Origin: Rhipicephalus microplus | Taxonomy: Eukaryota; Arthropoda; Arachnida; Ixodida; Ixodidae | Direction: 5' to 3' | Assembly (NCBI RefSeq): GCF_043290135.1 | Contig: NC_134707.1 | Location: forward strand, 76,008,508-76,072,507 | DNA: 64,000 nucleotides | Translations under genes and position numbers: made by a program | Shown here: positions 1-12,118 of the stretch, in pieces | How positions within the stretch are numbered: the stretch's first letter is position 1 | Layout: each line of letters begins with the position of its first letter | Notes under the pieces: generated by a model | Told to the model about the DNA's origin: nothing | Databases searched by the model: none | What the model saw: the letters and a program-made list of their open reading frames with translations, nothing else

Positions 1-1147
1 GCGACCTATTTTCTCCGAGATGATAGTGGTGGAAGACGTAGATTAGCTTTCATTGAAGATATGCTGGAAGTGCAGGTCTAGTTGTAATGAATGAATCAAA
101 CTAAATTATTTTGACTTTGGGAGGAAGGACCGTAACTGATTGACCCTTGGACGACTCTAGGCAAATCCATCCGGTCTGAATGTCTAACCGGGTACTATAC
201 CTCGAGAAGAAACGTTCAGTAAGTAATAATCAGTCAAGCTCGCTAAGTATGATTCTGCTCGATTAGTGATTGTGGCGTGTGAGTATTGTCTAGGTATTCG
301 ACCCTCGAATTTCAAGCTAAATAAGTTTTCAGGCCGCATCATTATGATGCTCAGACCACGATAAGAATTTTTTCAGCAGAGTTCAGAATAAAAAAAAATA
401 CTAAACATTATTGCTATGGCAACATGAATGAACTATCGTTTCTTTTTCGTCATCATTGTAAATGTTTTTGATTTCTTTGCGAAGGCAGGGGTAATGAAGA
501 ATGCTGAGCTTAGTGCTGCGCTGTAACTCTCGTCTTTGAAGCTTTACTCTCAATTGTAGAATAATACTGCTCGTACGACGTCAGCATCTTCGCAAACACG
601 CGGTAGTTTCCTTGCGAATTGGCGGCCAGTGCCTAACGAGCCGCACTGCCCGAATAACTTATTAACCATAGGAATGTCGGCGTCGCTATGCCTAATGACT
701 CGTAATGAAAACTGCTCTTAACGCCCACGGCTATACTACGCAAGGCATCTCGCCATTTGAATATCACCTTTATTTGCATGCGAATCAGCTCTGCCAATTC
801 CACGTTGCCATGGGTACTCCTAATGCGAGTAGCACTCTTTGTGAATTTGCATTCAAATTTAGCCAATACGTTCATCACGCCTTCGCAAGACGAGAGGCAC
901 TATTGAAGGGGATGTAGCTAAAGCTGGATAAATTCCCATTTAACAACTTGGGCGACATGAAGCAGATGACACGTCACCTGTTAATTATGACGCCATAACA
1001 GCACTTCCCCCTGGCCTCCAGTTTATGAGTGAAGCTTCTTTTGCAGCTACTCCTGACTGAATGAATTGTTCAGAGATATGTTTAGAATTTTGGTTAGTTG
1101 TGGACTGGCCGTCACTGATAGGCATTATTTATAAATGTATTTTTACC
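1..1147. other. AT-rich DNA with no recognised gene
   Basis: Both strands hold only short open frames with no family resemblance, no repeat I recognise and no RNA gene. Confidence 0.5.
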
Positions 1148-1162
1148 TTTCATGAAGAGGAT

Positions 1163-1294
1163 GTAGGCCCGTGTGCTCAGATTTGGGTGCACGTTAAAGA
1201 ACCCCAGGTGGTCTAAATTTCCGGAGCCCTCCACTACGGCGTCTCTCATAATCATATAGTGGTTTTGGGACGTTAAACCGCACATATCAATCAA
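1163..1294 (+). repeat. 5'-truncated tRNA-derived SINE (tick Ruka-like)
   Basis: This is the body of the SINE family without its tRNA head. It starts at GTAGGCCCGTGTGCTC, runs through the conserved block with GGTTTTGGGACGTTAAACC, and ends in a short TCAA tail. It is flanked by an exact 15-bp target-site duplication, TTTCATGAAGAGGAT, at 1148-1162 and 1295-1309, so the ends are well fixed. The long duplication fits mobilisation by a LINE reverse transcriptase. The missing head means it lacks the pol III promoter boxes. Confidence 0.9.
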
Positions 1295-1309
1295 TTTCAT
1301 GAAGAGGAT

Positions 1310-3784
1310 CATTTATAACACGTTTTTAACATAAAATAATACCAGAGCTGTATGTAATTGAATTGTGAACTATTCAATTGATCAGCGGCCATATTATCAA
1401 ATATTTATTTTGTGAGGTCCGTAAGTGTTTCTAATGCAGAAATTGTGTACCTGTGGTCCACCGGCAAAACACTTACTGTGAGGCAAGCCGTGCTTCTCAA
1501 TCAAGAAAAATATGAAATTGTTTTTTTTGCAATATTAAGTCTATGATGTGACACAAGATGGGTGTTAGACCATATACTTTCTTTGTGTTCGTCTACTAAA
1601 TGTTCTTTTTTATTATATTCACTTTACGCGTTATCGAGATGTACTTGCTTCATTAAATATTTGAGTCAGGTCGAACGGGCTAGAAAAGTCTTTCTCAGAC
1701 ATCACAAATGGTTGATGCTGCGTATAGCATAAAAGCGCTCCTATGGCAGCCATAGGCAATGATGAAAAATCTAGAGAGCCAACTTGCGTTTTCTACATCT
1801 CACCAATTAGGTCTTCATGTTGATCGCTCTATAGCCAGTGATCACCCGTTATATTCGAACAATGATATTGATGCTTGCGTCTTGTAACCAGATACTTTAA
1901 CGGGACGCCCTTGCTCGTGTACATTTTCGACAACAGATGTCTTTACATCGTAGCGTTTGATTTTTCTCTGTTTTCGTAATTCGCCCATGCAGGCCAACAT
2001 AACAATTTTATTACAACTAACAGAAAATGACGCCAGGGAAAGAATAGTGGTTGTTATTAGAAGCAATTGTTATGTAAATTTGAAGAAAGAAAAGTGGACG
2101 AAAACACAATTTTTCTTGGGCAGGGACGAAACTGGCCACTTTCGAATAACGCGCCCGATGCACTACCAACTTGCCAATGTGGTTAACGCACCATTCTCTT
2201 TATGAAGTATATATGTGTGTCTTAAATGTGGGAGCGTCCGCCAAGGCCACCTGTTGCCATGGCGGCGAGTGTGGAACACTCTTCCCCGTTTGGTGTCACG
2301 AACTACATGATCTTGCGAACAATTTGTCTTTCTTATCGTAATCTGGACTCGCAATTCACGCTTCTCACAAATTTATCCGAACACCACTTATATATTAGCT
2401 GCTTCTTTGAAACTTAGCAGTTCACCAAAGCGACTACACAGTTTTTTGTCGCCTTTACCTCACCCACGCGCCAGGCTTAACGAACAAACAGCGTCCTTCA
2501 GGTGAACGTCTTTACTGTGAAAGTTGTAGGAACGCCGAAAAACGGAATCTGTATTCAAATATACCGATAGAAAGGGAACAAAAGCCAATGTGCGGTCGGC
2601 GGAAAAGTAAAGGTGAACGCTTTTCACTGCGCCATTCTTGTCGTACAGTCACTGAGTGTTCCCAAAGAAAGGACACAAAGCAGCCCGGGCAGCGTAAACA
2701 ACTGCCCATGCGCCTTTGTACTGGGAGTCGATAGCAGCGCCTGTGTACGCCTCCTTTCTCAGGCCTGCCCTTCTTCCCCTCACTCTCTCGCGCACAAAAG
2801 AAGCTCCGTGCTTCCTTAGCAGCCTTTATTTGGCGGAGGAAGAAATAAACTACAAGCAAAGCATCGCACCGCGCGGCCAACCTCGAAAAACGCAGTGAAG
2901 AGAGTCTGATTGAAGTTAAAGATGGCACTATTTTCGTTTGCTCTTGAGGAAACGGAGATCACTCTCCGTGAGGCATTCTGAAGCAAGAACAGTGCGATAT
3001 TCTACATGGAGACACACACACACACACAGACAAAAAAAACGAGAGAGACAAGCACTCACCTTGAATTTAACTTTTATATAAAAGTTTAGTTGAAAATATG
3101 TACGATATGGTTTCCCGAAGAATATATATGGAATGGTTTTTCGTACATCACGCCGTTCCTACTTCATAATGCTAAGCCAACTAACCTTAATCTTCGCTTT
3201 ACTTCCTTTCACCTTTGCTAGCTTACTAATAGGCCCAACGCGTGACCTCAGAGATAGCGCTGATTGGTCGAGAACATTTACTCGGCTAAGCTTGAAACTA
3301 GGAAGAGAGAAAAACTCTTGGATGGAGTGCGACGTGACACTCTTGGAAGCCTGGTGATGAATTATTTGGGTACACGTAGTCCCTGGTCGTGTTATATGCA
3401 AGCGCTTGCTTTAGTTGCGTGCGGACGCGTAGTCATACCCAAGAGACACTGCGTGCAGTTGGGCAGGAGCGGCATCAGAGGAAGTTAGCCTAGCTTAAAG
3501 GCACTATGTGGCGCTTCCTTCTAGCTTTCTTTCCTTTTTTATGGAAAAAAAATGGACGCGTATTTGCGTGAATCGCTGCAAAAGTAATCGAAAAACGATA
3601 GTTCTTTCCTCTTGAGGTGCTCGGCGACATAGGGACGCCATCTGGCAGCAATGTCGGGAAACAGGATCTTGTGTAAAACCAAGGGCCACTGGCAGGTGGC
3701 AGCACCCTGTAGTCTTGGCGAAGCAAAGTGAACGCTCCTTTTTTCATGCGTAGTGTCGCATTGTCAGCTCAACGTAGGAAACAT
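1310..3784. other. Gene-free spacer
   Basis: Nothing coding is recognisable. The open frames at 2.5-2.9 kb and 3.1-3.7 kb overlap each other on both strands and match no family I know. A short (CA)n run lies near 3010. Confidence 0.45.
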
Positions 3785-4231
3785 TAGAGAGTTTTAGTAC
3801 TGCGGACAGGTGTTACGAGAGCGCCTTGCGTTACGTGGCATCGTTTGCCGTGAATGGGCTTTTTGTACGTCGTAGTACCCGCGTACGTAACGAACGTTGT
3901 GCCATCTGGTAGATCTATATAGAAGTACGTGTTTTGGTCAAGCTGGCCTAATCGAAGTGTGCTAGCCGGATTATGGCCATATTTTTCGGCCGGTGCTCGC
4001 CTTTGATGCCACCATGTTGTGAAACGAAGTCTCGCGCTGTCGCGAACGTGTTTGAGAGCGGCGCGGCCACCTAATACGTACACATGCACACATCGCATGT
4101 GTGCGTATTTAGCGGCCGCGTGCGTAACGCGATACGTGCGCGTTGCGGTCTCCGCATGCGCAATGCGCAAAACGTGGCGTCCTTAGGTACTCAACACCGC
4201 CACGTATGATACTTACGCAGTACTAAAACTA
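3785..4231. mobile_element. MITE-like terminal-inverted-repeat element, copy 1
   Basis: It begins with AGAGAGTTTTAGTACTGCG at 3786-3804 and ends with the partial complement CGCAGTACTAAAACT at 4216-4230. The interior is rich in CGTACG-like words and closely parallels the element at 4271-4914. There is no coding capacity, so a non-autonomous DNA element is the simplest reading. A TA dinucleotide at the outer edges would fit a Tc1/mariner-type target, but that is inference. Confidence 0.65.
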
Positions 4232-4270
4232 GAGAGTAGGTAGGTAGCATGCGTAGGTAGCACTATTTCG

Positions 4271-4914
4271 CAGTACTAGAGTACTGCGGAAAAGTGCTAC
4301 CCACGCTTCACGCAAGCACCTTGCGTTACGTGGCGTCGTTTGCTGCGAATGGGCTTTTAGTACGCCGTAGTACCCGCGTACGTAACGATCGTGACGCGTG
4401 TTGCGCCATCTTGTAGCTCTCTATAGAAGAATGGGTTGTTTAAGGCAAATCCAATCCAAGTGTCCTGGCCGGATTGTCGCCATATTTTCAGCCGCTCTAG
4501 TACGCTACCGTAGACGGTGCTACTATACGGTGCTACTTGATGCCGCCATTTTGCGAAACGAAGTCTCGCGCTGTCGCGAACGTGTTCGAGAGCGGTGCGA
4601 CCACCTCATACGTGCGCACGCACGCATCCACGTACGTAACGCGCTTCGTGTGCAGCAGCTTGGGCTAGTTGGTATGGCATGACGATAATTATAGCGCGAG
4701 AACAAAACGACAACGCAGAGACAAGAAGGACACGAAAGGCATGACTGCTCGTGTCTTTCGTGTCCTTCTTGTCTCTGCGTCGTCGTTTTGTTCTCGCGCT
4801 ATAACTATCGCTACGTGTGCATTGCGGTCTGCGCATGAGGACTGCGTTAAACATGGCGTCCTTACGTACGCAACGTTCCCACGTGCAATGCGTACGCAGT
4901 ACTAAAACTCTCTA
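4271..4914. mobile_element. MITE-like terminal-inverted-repeat element, copy 2, with an insertion
   Basis: This is a diverged second copy of the 3785-4231 element directly downstream. Shared blocks include the CTTGCGTTACGTGGC stretch and CGAAGTCTCGCGCTGTCGCG. The right end, CGCAGTACTAAAACTCTCT at 4895-4913, is an exact 19-bp reverse complement of the left end of copy 1. The left end of copy 2 is degraded. It is longer than copy 1 because a hairpin element occupies 4655-4808. Confidence 0.65.
4655..4808 (+). mobile_element. Fold-back hairpin element inserted in the MITE
   Basis: Two arms of about 55 bases (from GACGATAATTATAGCGCGAG to its complement ending near 4808) form a near-perfect inverted repeat around a short loop near 4740-4750. 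A unique leader (GCAGCTTGGGCTAGTTGG) lies on one side only. It is bounded by a 13-bp duplication with one mismatch, CGCTTCGTGTGCA at 4642-4654 and CGCTACGTGTGCA at 4809-4821. The equivalent site in copy 1 of the host element is empty, which confirms an insertion. It has no ORF. The long duplication points to LINE-type mobilisation rather than a DNA transposase. Confidence 0.75.
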
Positions 4915-4921
4915 CTCTCTA

Positions 4922-7597
4922 TTATGGTATGTAGAATTATGTATCTATGTACATTTTAGCGAATAAGCACCCACTAACACTTACGCGATATTGTCGCCCC
5001 TGAAATATGCGTAATATTTGCTTTTTTATCAATAATGCTGACAAGTGTGAACTCAGCCACCAGATCAAGAGGGCTGGGCGCCATGCACGGCCTGAAACTT
5101 TCCCTGGCTTGCTGAGCCCGGTGGCAGAAATACAAACCAAAATCTCTGCATTCAAGTAGGAGTATTCCAAGGAAGACTGTTGTCTTTAAAGGGCATTGCC
5201 TGTGCAGCAGCGCAAACGCTTGCTCAGACTTAAAGATAACGCAGCGCTTTCTCTTTTACTTTTGCTCTTTTTTCCGTACCCTATCTGAACGTTTCAGTAA
5301 TGGCGCTAGTGTCCACAGCTGCGTTTTCATTTTGGTGCTGTGACCACTGCGGCGAATGAGAGGCCTGTGGCAGATGTTCGCATCACGAAGGCCCCGAGGC
5401 TCGCATACTGCGGCTCGTAGTTAGTGAGATGCGTGCCTGGCCGGGCATTTTTTTTTTCATTCGCTTGATCCAGCGGTATAACTAAGGCCGATTACTTATG
5501 CAGACATGCAGCTGCTTGTCTGCGCGAAAGAGAATGCCTGCAGCTGTAAGATATCTGAGACGGGTGGCCGTGGAACAGCGCGAGCAAATGAAGGCGCCCA
5601 ACAGAAGCTGCTATGGTTAATGATGATTAAACGTTACTGTGCTCGTAAAAAAATACAAATGAACGCTTAAGCCCATTCTATGAGTTTCTTCTACTAGTAT
5701 TGTTTGGCTGGCTTTGTCAGAGACTACTTATTTACAAAGTTGGATAAAATCCATACCGCTGTTCTCATATCATTAACGTGAAAATGGACTCGAAGTATCA
5801 AAAGTTAGTTCCTGAAGCAGTAGCTAATATGAAAGCAGAGTACTTGTGGAATTAGAGCAGCGGCAGTGCTTTTGCGCCATTTCTTACTCCTGGTAGTTGT
5901 GATGGTGATTACAGAGCTTTTAAGTCAAGAATCCACGATTCAAAAACGTTCTCCAGAACAGTCATATATTTTCGCCATTTGCATTGAGTGTACCCTTATT
6001 TTCAATGTGGTGTTCCTTGTTATGCTTAACACTTCACACAATGGTTTAGCTTGGTATTAGCGTTTTGTCGAGGACACCACTTTATGGCTATATATTGCAG
6101 TTTTCCTGCTGCTCGAGAGACGGGACATTTGCATTGTATGGCATAGGTGGCAACGATCTCTAAAACTTTTTTGTTTTATTTAATGTTATCCGCTTGCTGT
6201 ACATTGTAGAGCTTGCGTCAGTGTTTTCTTTTTTTCATTGTGTCCGCTGCGTGATATTTAGAGAACATGCCAATGGCTACATATTTGTGTCACCCGCCAC
6301 ATTATTGTTTCTCGATCAACCTTTATTATACATAGTACAGCACACAAAGTACAGTAGACACAAGTAAGGGGCAGAGTGGGCAAAAAAGGCAAATTAATGC
6401 CTGACAAGGTGCCGTAACCCGTCCCAGACTATAAAGCGCAAAAAACCATTAGTGTACACATAATTTAAATGTTTTAACAAAGAAGCAGCCGCATTTACAA
6501 ATCTTTATAAGAACTTATAAAAGAAACGTTAGATAAACATTTTATTAAGTACAGAGCTGTCTGCAAGACTGAGTTTATTGCAAACAAAGCAAGGAATATG
6601 TGAAGAAACCCAAATTTATCGAATGGTAAACTTAATGCCTTCGGTGTAACTCCTCCGGTACGGTTTACGGTGTACCATACTTCTGCAGTGCCACTGCAGG
6701 GTTCTTTTGTTCACCTTTTCATTTTCACTACACGTTGCCAAAACAAGTTGTCTACTTCAGGGACGTTACTGATTTAGCTAAGTTACTTGAAGCAGACAAA
6801 GCTGTGATGCCTAGTGGTGCTGTGATTTTGCAGCAGACGGAGGTGAAGAAATCACTGTCAGGTTAAGGATATATCGCACTGCTGTCTTTACGCAGTGCCA
6901 GCCCACACATTTTCGCTCACGTTTCCCTGTATGTGAACGCCCGCTGATCGACGAGGGGATTGTGTGTACGGGATATTCATGAACTCTTGCGAAATCGTTG
7001 AGGTACGATAACCCCAGAAAAGAGATTGATCTGAAATCCCAAGCATCGCCTCATTGATCATAAGCTTGCGAAATTGCTGCCTTAACCAAATGATTGACAA
7101 TGCATTCGAACTCTTAAATATGCCGTGTAACATGCAGTGCAAGAAGATGAAAGAGAACAATTGCGTTGTCGGGGTCTGACGTAGGCATTTATTGCCTCCA
7201 CACTCTCTTCAATAACGCACATATTACCCCTGTAATGCCCGCGATCAGTTATGCCTCCAGAAAAATTGCGAGAAAACGCTGACTATATTTAGTGTTTTTG
7301 TGCAGTTCATTTTAAGGAAAATATGAATGAAATTTTGTTTGAGGCATAACTTAATTAGTAATAATTGGAAATTGTGAATTAGTATCGTATTATATGTAAG
7401 TCACTGTCCCTTCTTTATAGTTTGATATCTGCAATAGTTGCTTATCGTGACGCCTATTGTATTTTAGTAGCTTTGTTGAGGCATAATATTCAATGTATCA
7501 AATATGATACACTAGGGATCACAGGGTTGACAGAAAAATATGAGAGATCTATCTCGTGCCATTGTTTGAAATGCAAACCTGGTAAGTACGCACAGTG
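4922..7597. other. Gene-free spacer
   Basis: No recognisable coding region, repeat family member or RNA gene. The longest frames are under 100 codons and look random. Confidence 0.45.
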
Positions 7598-7605
7598 GCT
7601 ATGTA

Positions 7606-7738
7606 GCATGACGATAGTTTTAGCGCGAGAACATAACGGCGACAAAGAGACAAGAAGGACACGACACGTCTTTGTTCTGTTCTGGCGCTATAACTATCGT
7701 CATGTCATACCAAGTAGCCCAGACTTCAACACTTCTAA
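7606..7738 (-). mobile_element. Fold-back hairpin element, second copy
   Basis: Same family as the hairpin at 4655-4808 but in the opposite orientation. The arms contain GCGCGAGAACATAACGGC and its imperfect complement, and the one-sided leader GGGCTACTTGGTATGACATG reads on the minus strand. A possible 8-bp duplication, GCTATGTA, lies at 7598-7605 and 7739-7746. The arms are less perfect than in the first copy, which suggests greater age. Confidence 0.65.
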
Positions 7739-7767
7739 GCTATGTAAAGATCAATACAGTGATTTTT

Positions 7768-7883
7768 GATTGATTTGTGGGGTTTAACGTCCCAAAACCA
7801 CTATTTGATTATGAGAGACGCTGTAGTGGAGGGCTACGGAAATTTTGACCATTTGGGGTTCTTTAACGTGCACCCAAATCTGA
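7768..7883 (-). repeat. 5'-truncated tRNA-derived SINE
   Basis: A minus-strand copy of the SINE body with no tRNA head. It is flanked by an exact 12-bp duplication, ACAGTGATTTTT, at 7756-7767 and 7884-7895. Truncation falls close to the point where the copies at 1163, 50589 and 54338 are also cut. Confidence 0.9.
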
Positions 7884-7895
7884 ACAGTGATTTTT

Positions 7896-8377
7896 AGTAG
7901 GTGAACAGGCGAGACGACTGGTGGAAAACAAGCAACTTAAACACGTTACTCCAATCTGTCAGTCATTCGCTATGGCAGGTGGCGTTGCTTTTTTTTTCTG
8001 TATTCCTGCCTGATTCATCTCGCTTCAGACTGCGTCTGACGTGTGGTATTGTGTAAAGCGCCGCCCGCGGCTCTTATTTCCTGCGACGCATGTGTCCGCC
8101 GTGCGGTATCTAAAACGAAAAGTGACCGACTACATTTATCATCTACGATAAGCGTCCGCATACCTCCCTTTTCAATTTTTTTTCAGCTTTCAAAGCAGCG
8201 TATATATTGTCACGCGTGGGCCTGCTGCCACAATTTCTTCAAGCGACATTGTATTAATGTGTCTCGTATTTGTGTACACCTTTGCTCTAGTGACCTGTGA
8301 TTATGTAATAAATTTGGTAACGAAATGTGTGAGTGATAGATAACCTCTTTCTTTTAAAAATTTCTGATCGGTACGTT
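7896..8377. other. Gene-free spacer
   Basis: No feature recognised. The 85-codon frame at 8043-8300 matches no family I know. Confidence 0.4.
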
Positions 8378-8496
8378 CGTATAGGTTTCTCACCTGCATA
8401 CTGCACACCGAGCGACGGTATGCAGTATGCAAGTGAGAAACCTATACGGTCGCTCGGTATGCAGGTTCACTCGGTATGCATACTGCATACCGAGTG
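8378..8496. repeat. Two adjacent snapback inverted repeats
   Basis: A 32-bp arm at 8378-8409 pairs with 8417-8448 with two mismatches around a 7-base loop. Directly downstream, a 13-bp perfect arm, CACTCGGTATGCA (8468-8480), pairs with 8484-8496 around a 3-base loop. Both hairpins share the words CTCGGTATGCA and TGCATAC, so they appear to derive from one repeated sequence. No ORF is present. I cannot assign a family. Confidence 0.8.
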
Positions 8497-8891
8497 ACGA
8501 TATTTAAATTATTGCAATGCCTCGCTTTGGTGGCGTGGTTAGATAACTGTTGAAGAAGAAACCATGGGGATGTACAACTCAGCGCTAATTGATCTGATAC
8601 AAATACAACACTTTTTCGGTTAGACTGCTAATTTATCAAGAAAGATATAGTTTTGTTCTTTCAGTCTTGCGTTAGTGCTTCTTTTTTAGTATTTGAAGTG
8701 AACGACATCCAATCTGTCCATTTCGGAGTCCTTATTTAACGTGAAATATATCAGGGTGGAGATTACCAGTTTTATTTAATTTGTCACGTTCTGGATTTCG
8801 CTACGTAGTGGCTTATACCGAATCTATAAATAGGTGAAAATCACGGAAGCCAAAAAAATCGTTATTCCCACAGTGTAGCGCCAAATTTTGT
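8497..8891. other. Gene-free spacer
   Basis: Nothing recognised between the snapback and the next SINE. Confidence 0.4.
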
Positions 8892-8907
8892 GTAAGGTGA
8901 GAAACTC

Positions 8908-9082
8908 GATTGATTAATTTGTGGGGTTTAACGTCCCAAAACCACCATATGATTATGAGAGACGCCGTAGTGCAGGGCTCCGGAAATTTCGACCACCTGG
9001 GGTTCTTTAACGTGCGCCCAAATCTGAGCACACGGGCCTACAACATTTCCGCCTCCATCGGAAATGCAGCCGCCGCTGCCGG
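8908..9082 (-). repeat. 5'-truncated tRNA-derived SINE, longer form
   Basis: A minus-strand SINE that keeps the body plus the segment (GGCGGCTGCATTTCCGAT) that follows the tRNA head in full copies. A 16-bp exact duplication, GTAAGGTGAGAAACTC, at 8892-8907 and 9083-9098 fixes both ends. Confidence 0.92.
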
Positions 9083-9098
9083 GTAAGGTGAGAAACTC

Positions 9099-10827
9099 AT
9101 CATAGGCAAAAAATAAAAAGCAGTATGGCATGAAAATGCATGAAGTGATTGAGGCTGCCATCAGCACAAGTTGTCTAGTCTGGTGATTGTTCACTTGGAT
9201 TCTTTTTTTCGTAATATAAGTTGTCTTCCACACTTTCGAGAAAAGAATTTTCCGTGAACTTGTTTCTGCAGTGGAGAAAACTCTATAAACCCGTGTGCAT
9301 AAAAATTGGCAGTCTTTAAAGAGCCTCGGGTCGTCGGAACTTCCGGGGTCATGTGCTACGATGTTTTTCATAATTGTTGGCTTGGCGTGTATATAAAAAT
9401 ACAGATAATATTTTTAATATTCATAGCCGCCTTTGCGCTGCAGAGAAAATAACAAGCAAAATACAAATTTTAAGTTAAGAGAACATTTTTTCAAGGGGCT
9501 CTTGAGCTAGCCGAAGTACAAAAATGAGAAGATACTTATAGAAGTTGACAAAAAAGGGAAAGAAAACAAGCTTAAAGGATTCGGTGAAATCTACGCAAAC
9601 TCACTGAAGCCCATTTTGCGAAAATTCTTTGCTAAGTGCAAACACTCTTTTCTTTTCTTCGTCAAGCACCGATTCTGACTACGAAGCAAGCTCCTTAAGT
9701 TTCTTTCCCCGCTAGTGCTTATGCAAATGAACACCAGGCGCTGCAGCGCAGTCTGCTTAATTTTAAGACCCTTTCGCAGCAGCATGCGGACAGCCTACGA
9801 GACTACGTACTGTGGCGCTAGTGCGATCCGGTTGCTTTATAAAAGCTTCTATCTGGGGCTTTACAACACACTGCGATGCACGCGAGTTAGGAGGAAGCAA
9901 ATTTCAGGCTGAGGTTTTCTTTTTCTTTTTTTTTTGTCTAAATTTTCTGCAGTTCACTGAGCGAAAGCTTCGTTGTGGGCAGTGTGGGTGGCGTGGCGAT
10001 GAAATACCCGAGAATGGAGCATTCGTTAGAATCCGGTAGCGAGCAAGCGTATGCAAATTCCGGGCTTTTAAGGCCACTGGCGTTCCGTCTACTACTGACG
10101 CCGCATGTATGCAAATTACGCTTCGCCGTGTTCTCGTTATTCCGCGGGCACAGTGACCAGTGTCCGCGGAAAGTTTGTCGTGGTTTGAGGGTTCTCCAAC
10201 TCTGCGTAATTGTACGCGCTGCATTGCTTAGAAAATGCAACAGAACTTCAGTTTTGGTGAACATATATTCAGCCTCTTTTCCAAAATGTTACGATTATTT
10301 CGTGGTCTTCTTTCGAAACTACCTCTAGAGTGTCTTTTTTTTGTTGTTGTAAATAAAGCATGCCCGTCAAGTAACGTACAAAATATTTTTAGGCTGTTTA
10401 CAACCGCCACTGAAGCGAACGGCAAAATGTTAATTCAAGTTAAGCCGTTTCGGGACTTCATCAATAGCAATGGACAATTCAGATAAGAACCATCTAGCGT
10501 TAAGCGAACGCGTTCTTGCATTAACGTTTTCACCAGCAAGCATGACGTCAGCGTCGTTAATGTTGGCGAGGCCATTGTGTCACCTTAACGGTCTCTGGCT
10601 GTTCATTCCCAGGCATATAATTTGCTCTACGGCGACCTTGTTAACGGCAGTGGATGATTGTACTGCGGATTCATTGTTATTAACCTGGTACACTTTGTAT
10701 TGTGTTCGCAATACATTTTTCCTTTAGTATATGAGTTCTCAGATTTCAGATTATCATGTCAGCTATCATTATTTGTAGGGCTGCTAAAACAGTTTTGTTC
10801 ATGTTAACCTGCGGGAGAACGTCGCTG
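9099..10827. other. Gene-free spacer
   Basis: Overlapping frames of 60-150 codons occur on both strands at 8.9-10.5 kb, but none shows a domain or coding-like composition I recognise. Confidence 0.45.
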
Positions 10828-10828
10828 A

Positions 10829-10870
<42 letters not shown>
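10828..10870. repeat. (AAT)n microsatellite
   Basis: About fourteen uninterrupted AAT units are visible. Confidence 0.95.
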
Positions 10871-11645
10871 TTGAAAAAGGACATGGATTGTACATTTTCC
10901 TCCTAGGTGCAGTAGCGCCAAGGTGCATGCGAAATTTGCAAGTGCTCCTGTACGCAGTAACAATAGATCCATAGGGTGCTACGGTGACACCAAAAGAACA
11001 ACACTGCACTGTCTTTCAGGATATGTACATTGTAAGATTCACGCTGAAATACAGCCATAAAATAGAGAGACTACCGGTAAGGGTATACTACAGTGCATTT
11101 GCAAAATGGTGTTCCCGCTTTGAGAAAACTTGTCTGCACATGTGGAAAACTGTTAATGAACTAAACCTCTTTAATGAACTGAGTGAATGTTCACTTGCAA
11201 GCGTTTGCCTTGTTGATGATACAGTGGGCATCTTATACTTGTTCTATTCGTTGCCTTGCGTACCTTCGTAAGAAACCATGGGGTCACTCACAGGTAGAAT
11301 GCAGCCGCAATATTTGCAACCAATGGTTGAACTGTTGCCGGAGATGCATTCGGAGAATCGTAATGGGGCCATCTGAATTAGGTGATACTCTGTGGGAGCC
11401 CATGTTCATCAGGTTGTTGTGATCACGTCTTTCGATTACAGTGTCATTCACAAGCGCGTTCGCTGTGCTTCTGAGCACCCTGTCAACAACCACGTGATGG
11501 CATGCACAGCGGCAAATAGCAACAGTTGCACCACCATACTTGTGGCTTCTCTTCCTTATACTCTCTCAGAAATCACATGGGCACCAAGGCCAGGCAATCA
11601 AAACAAAGATATCACGCCATATCCACGAAGTGAATGTTGATGATC
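10871..11645. other. Gene-free spacer
   Basis: No feature recognised. The end of this stretch, GCCATATCCACGAAGTGAAT, recurs in diverged form at 11711, just inside the adjoining element. Confidence 0.4.
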
Positions 11646-11747
11646 GGGCGAAGCTCCGAAGGCACATCGAGAAACCATGAACCCTCCGTGAATTTTGCCC
11701 TGTTGATACGCCATGTCCACGAAGTTAGTGATGATTAAGGAGCTTGC

Positions 11748-11813
11748 TTTGTCTGTCTGTCCGTCCATCCGTCTGTCTACTGTCTGTTTGCATGGCTGTC
11801 TGTCGCATCATCT
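11748..11813 (+). repeat. (CTGT/CCGT)n microsatellite
   Basis: An imperfect run of CTGT and CCGT units. Confidence 0.85.
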
Positions 11814-11887
11814 CATACGCAGCGAGTGCCTTCGTGCCATGTAGTAAAAAATTTGAGTATTAGCGATGCGATAACCATAAAATGATT

Positions 11888-12118
11888 GAGGTATATGTGG
11901 GGTTTAATGTCCCAAACCCACTATATGATTATGAGGGACGCCGTAGTGGAGGGCTTCGAAAAATTTAACTACCTGGGTTTCTTTCACGTGCACCCAAATC
12001 TGAACTCACGGACTTACTTCATTTTCGCCTCCATCTAGCAGGCAGCCACCGCCACCGGGATCCGATCCCGCAATCTGCGGGTTAGTAGCCGAGTACCTTA
12101 ACCACCAGACTACAGCGT
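11888..12118 (-). repeat. Full-length tRNA-derived SINE, diverged
   Basis: A minus-strand copy with the tRNA-like head. The complement of the B box reads GGGATCCGATCCCGC and the A-box side ends in CCACCAGACTACAGCG. It is more diverged than the copies near 61-62 kb, and I see no clear target-site duplication, in keeping with greater age. It lies inside the 11646-12213 element. Confidence 0.85.

Noticed and set aside
1112..1312. Recurring short ORF with the same peptide at several sites
   Set aside because: It is the antisense translation of the SINE body, present wherever the SINE is.
2512..2928. 138-codon minus-strand frame as a gene
   Set aside because: Overlaps frames on the other strand, composition looks random, no motif.
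8378..8496. Snapback as a transcription terminator or CRISPR-like repeat
   Set aside because: Eukaryotic context, no array, no spacers and no adjacent gene.
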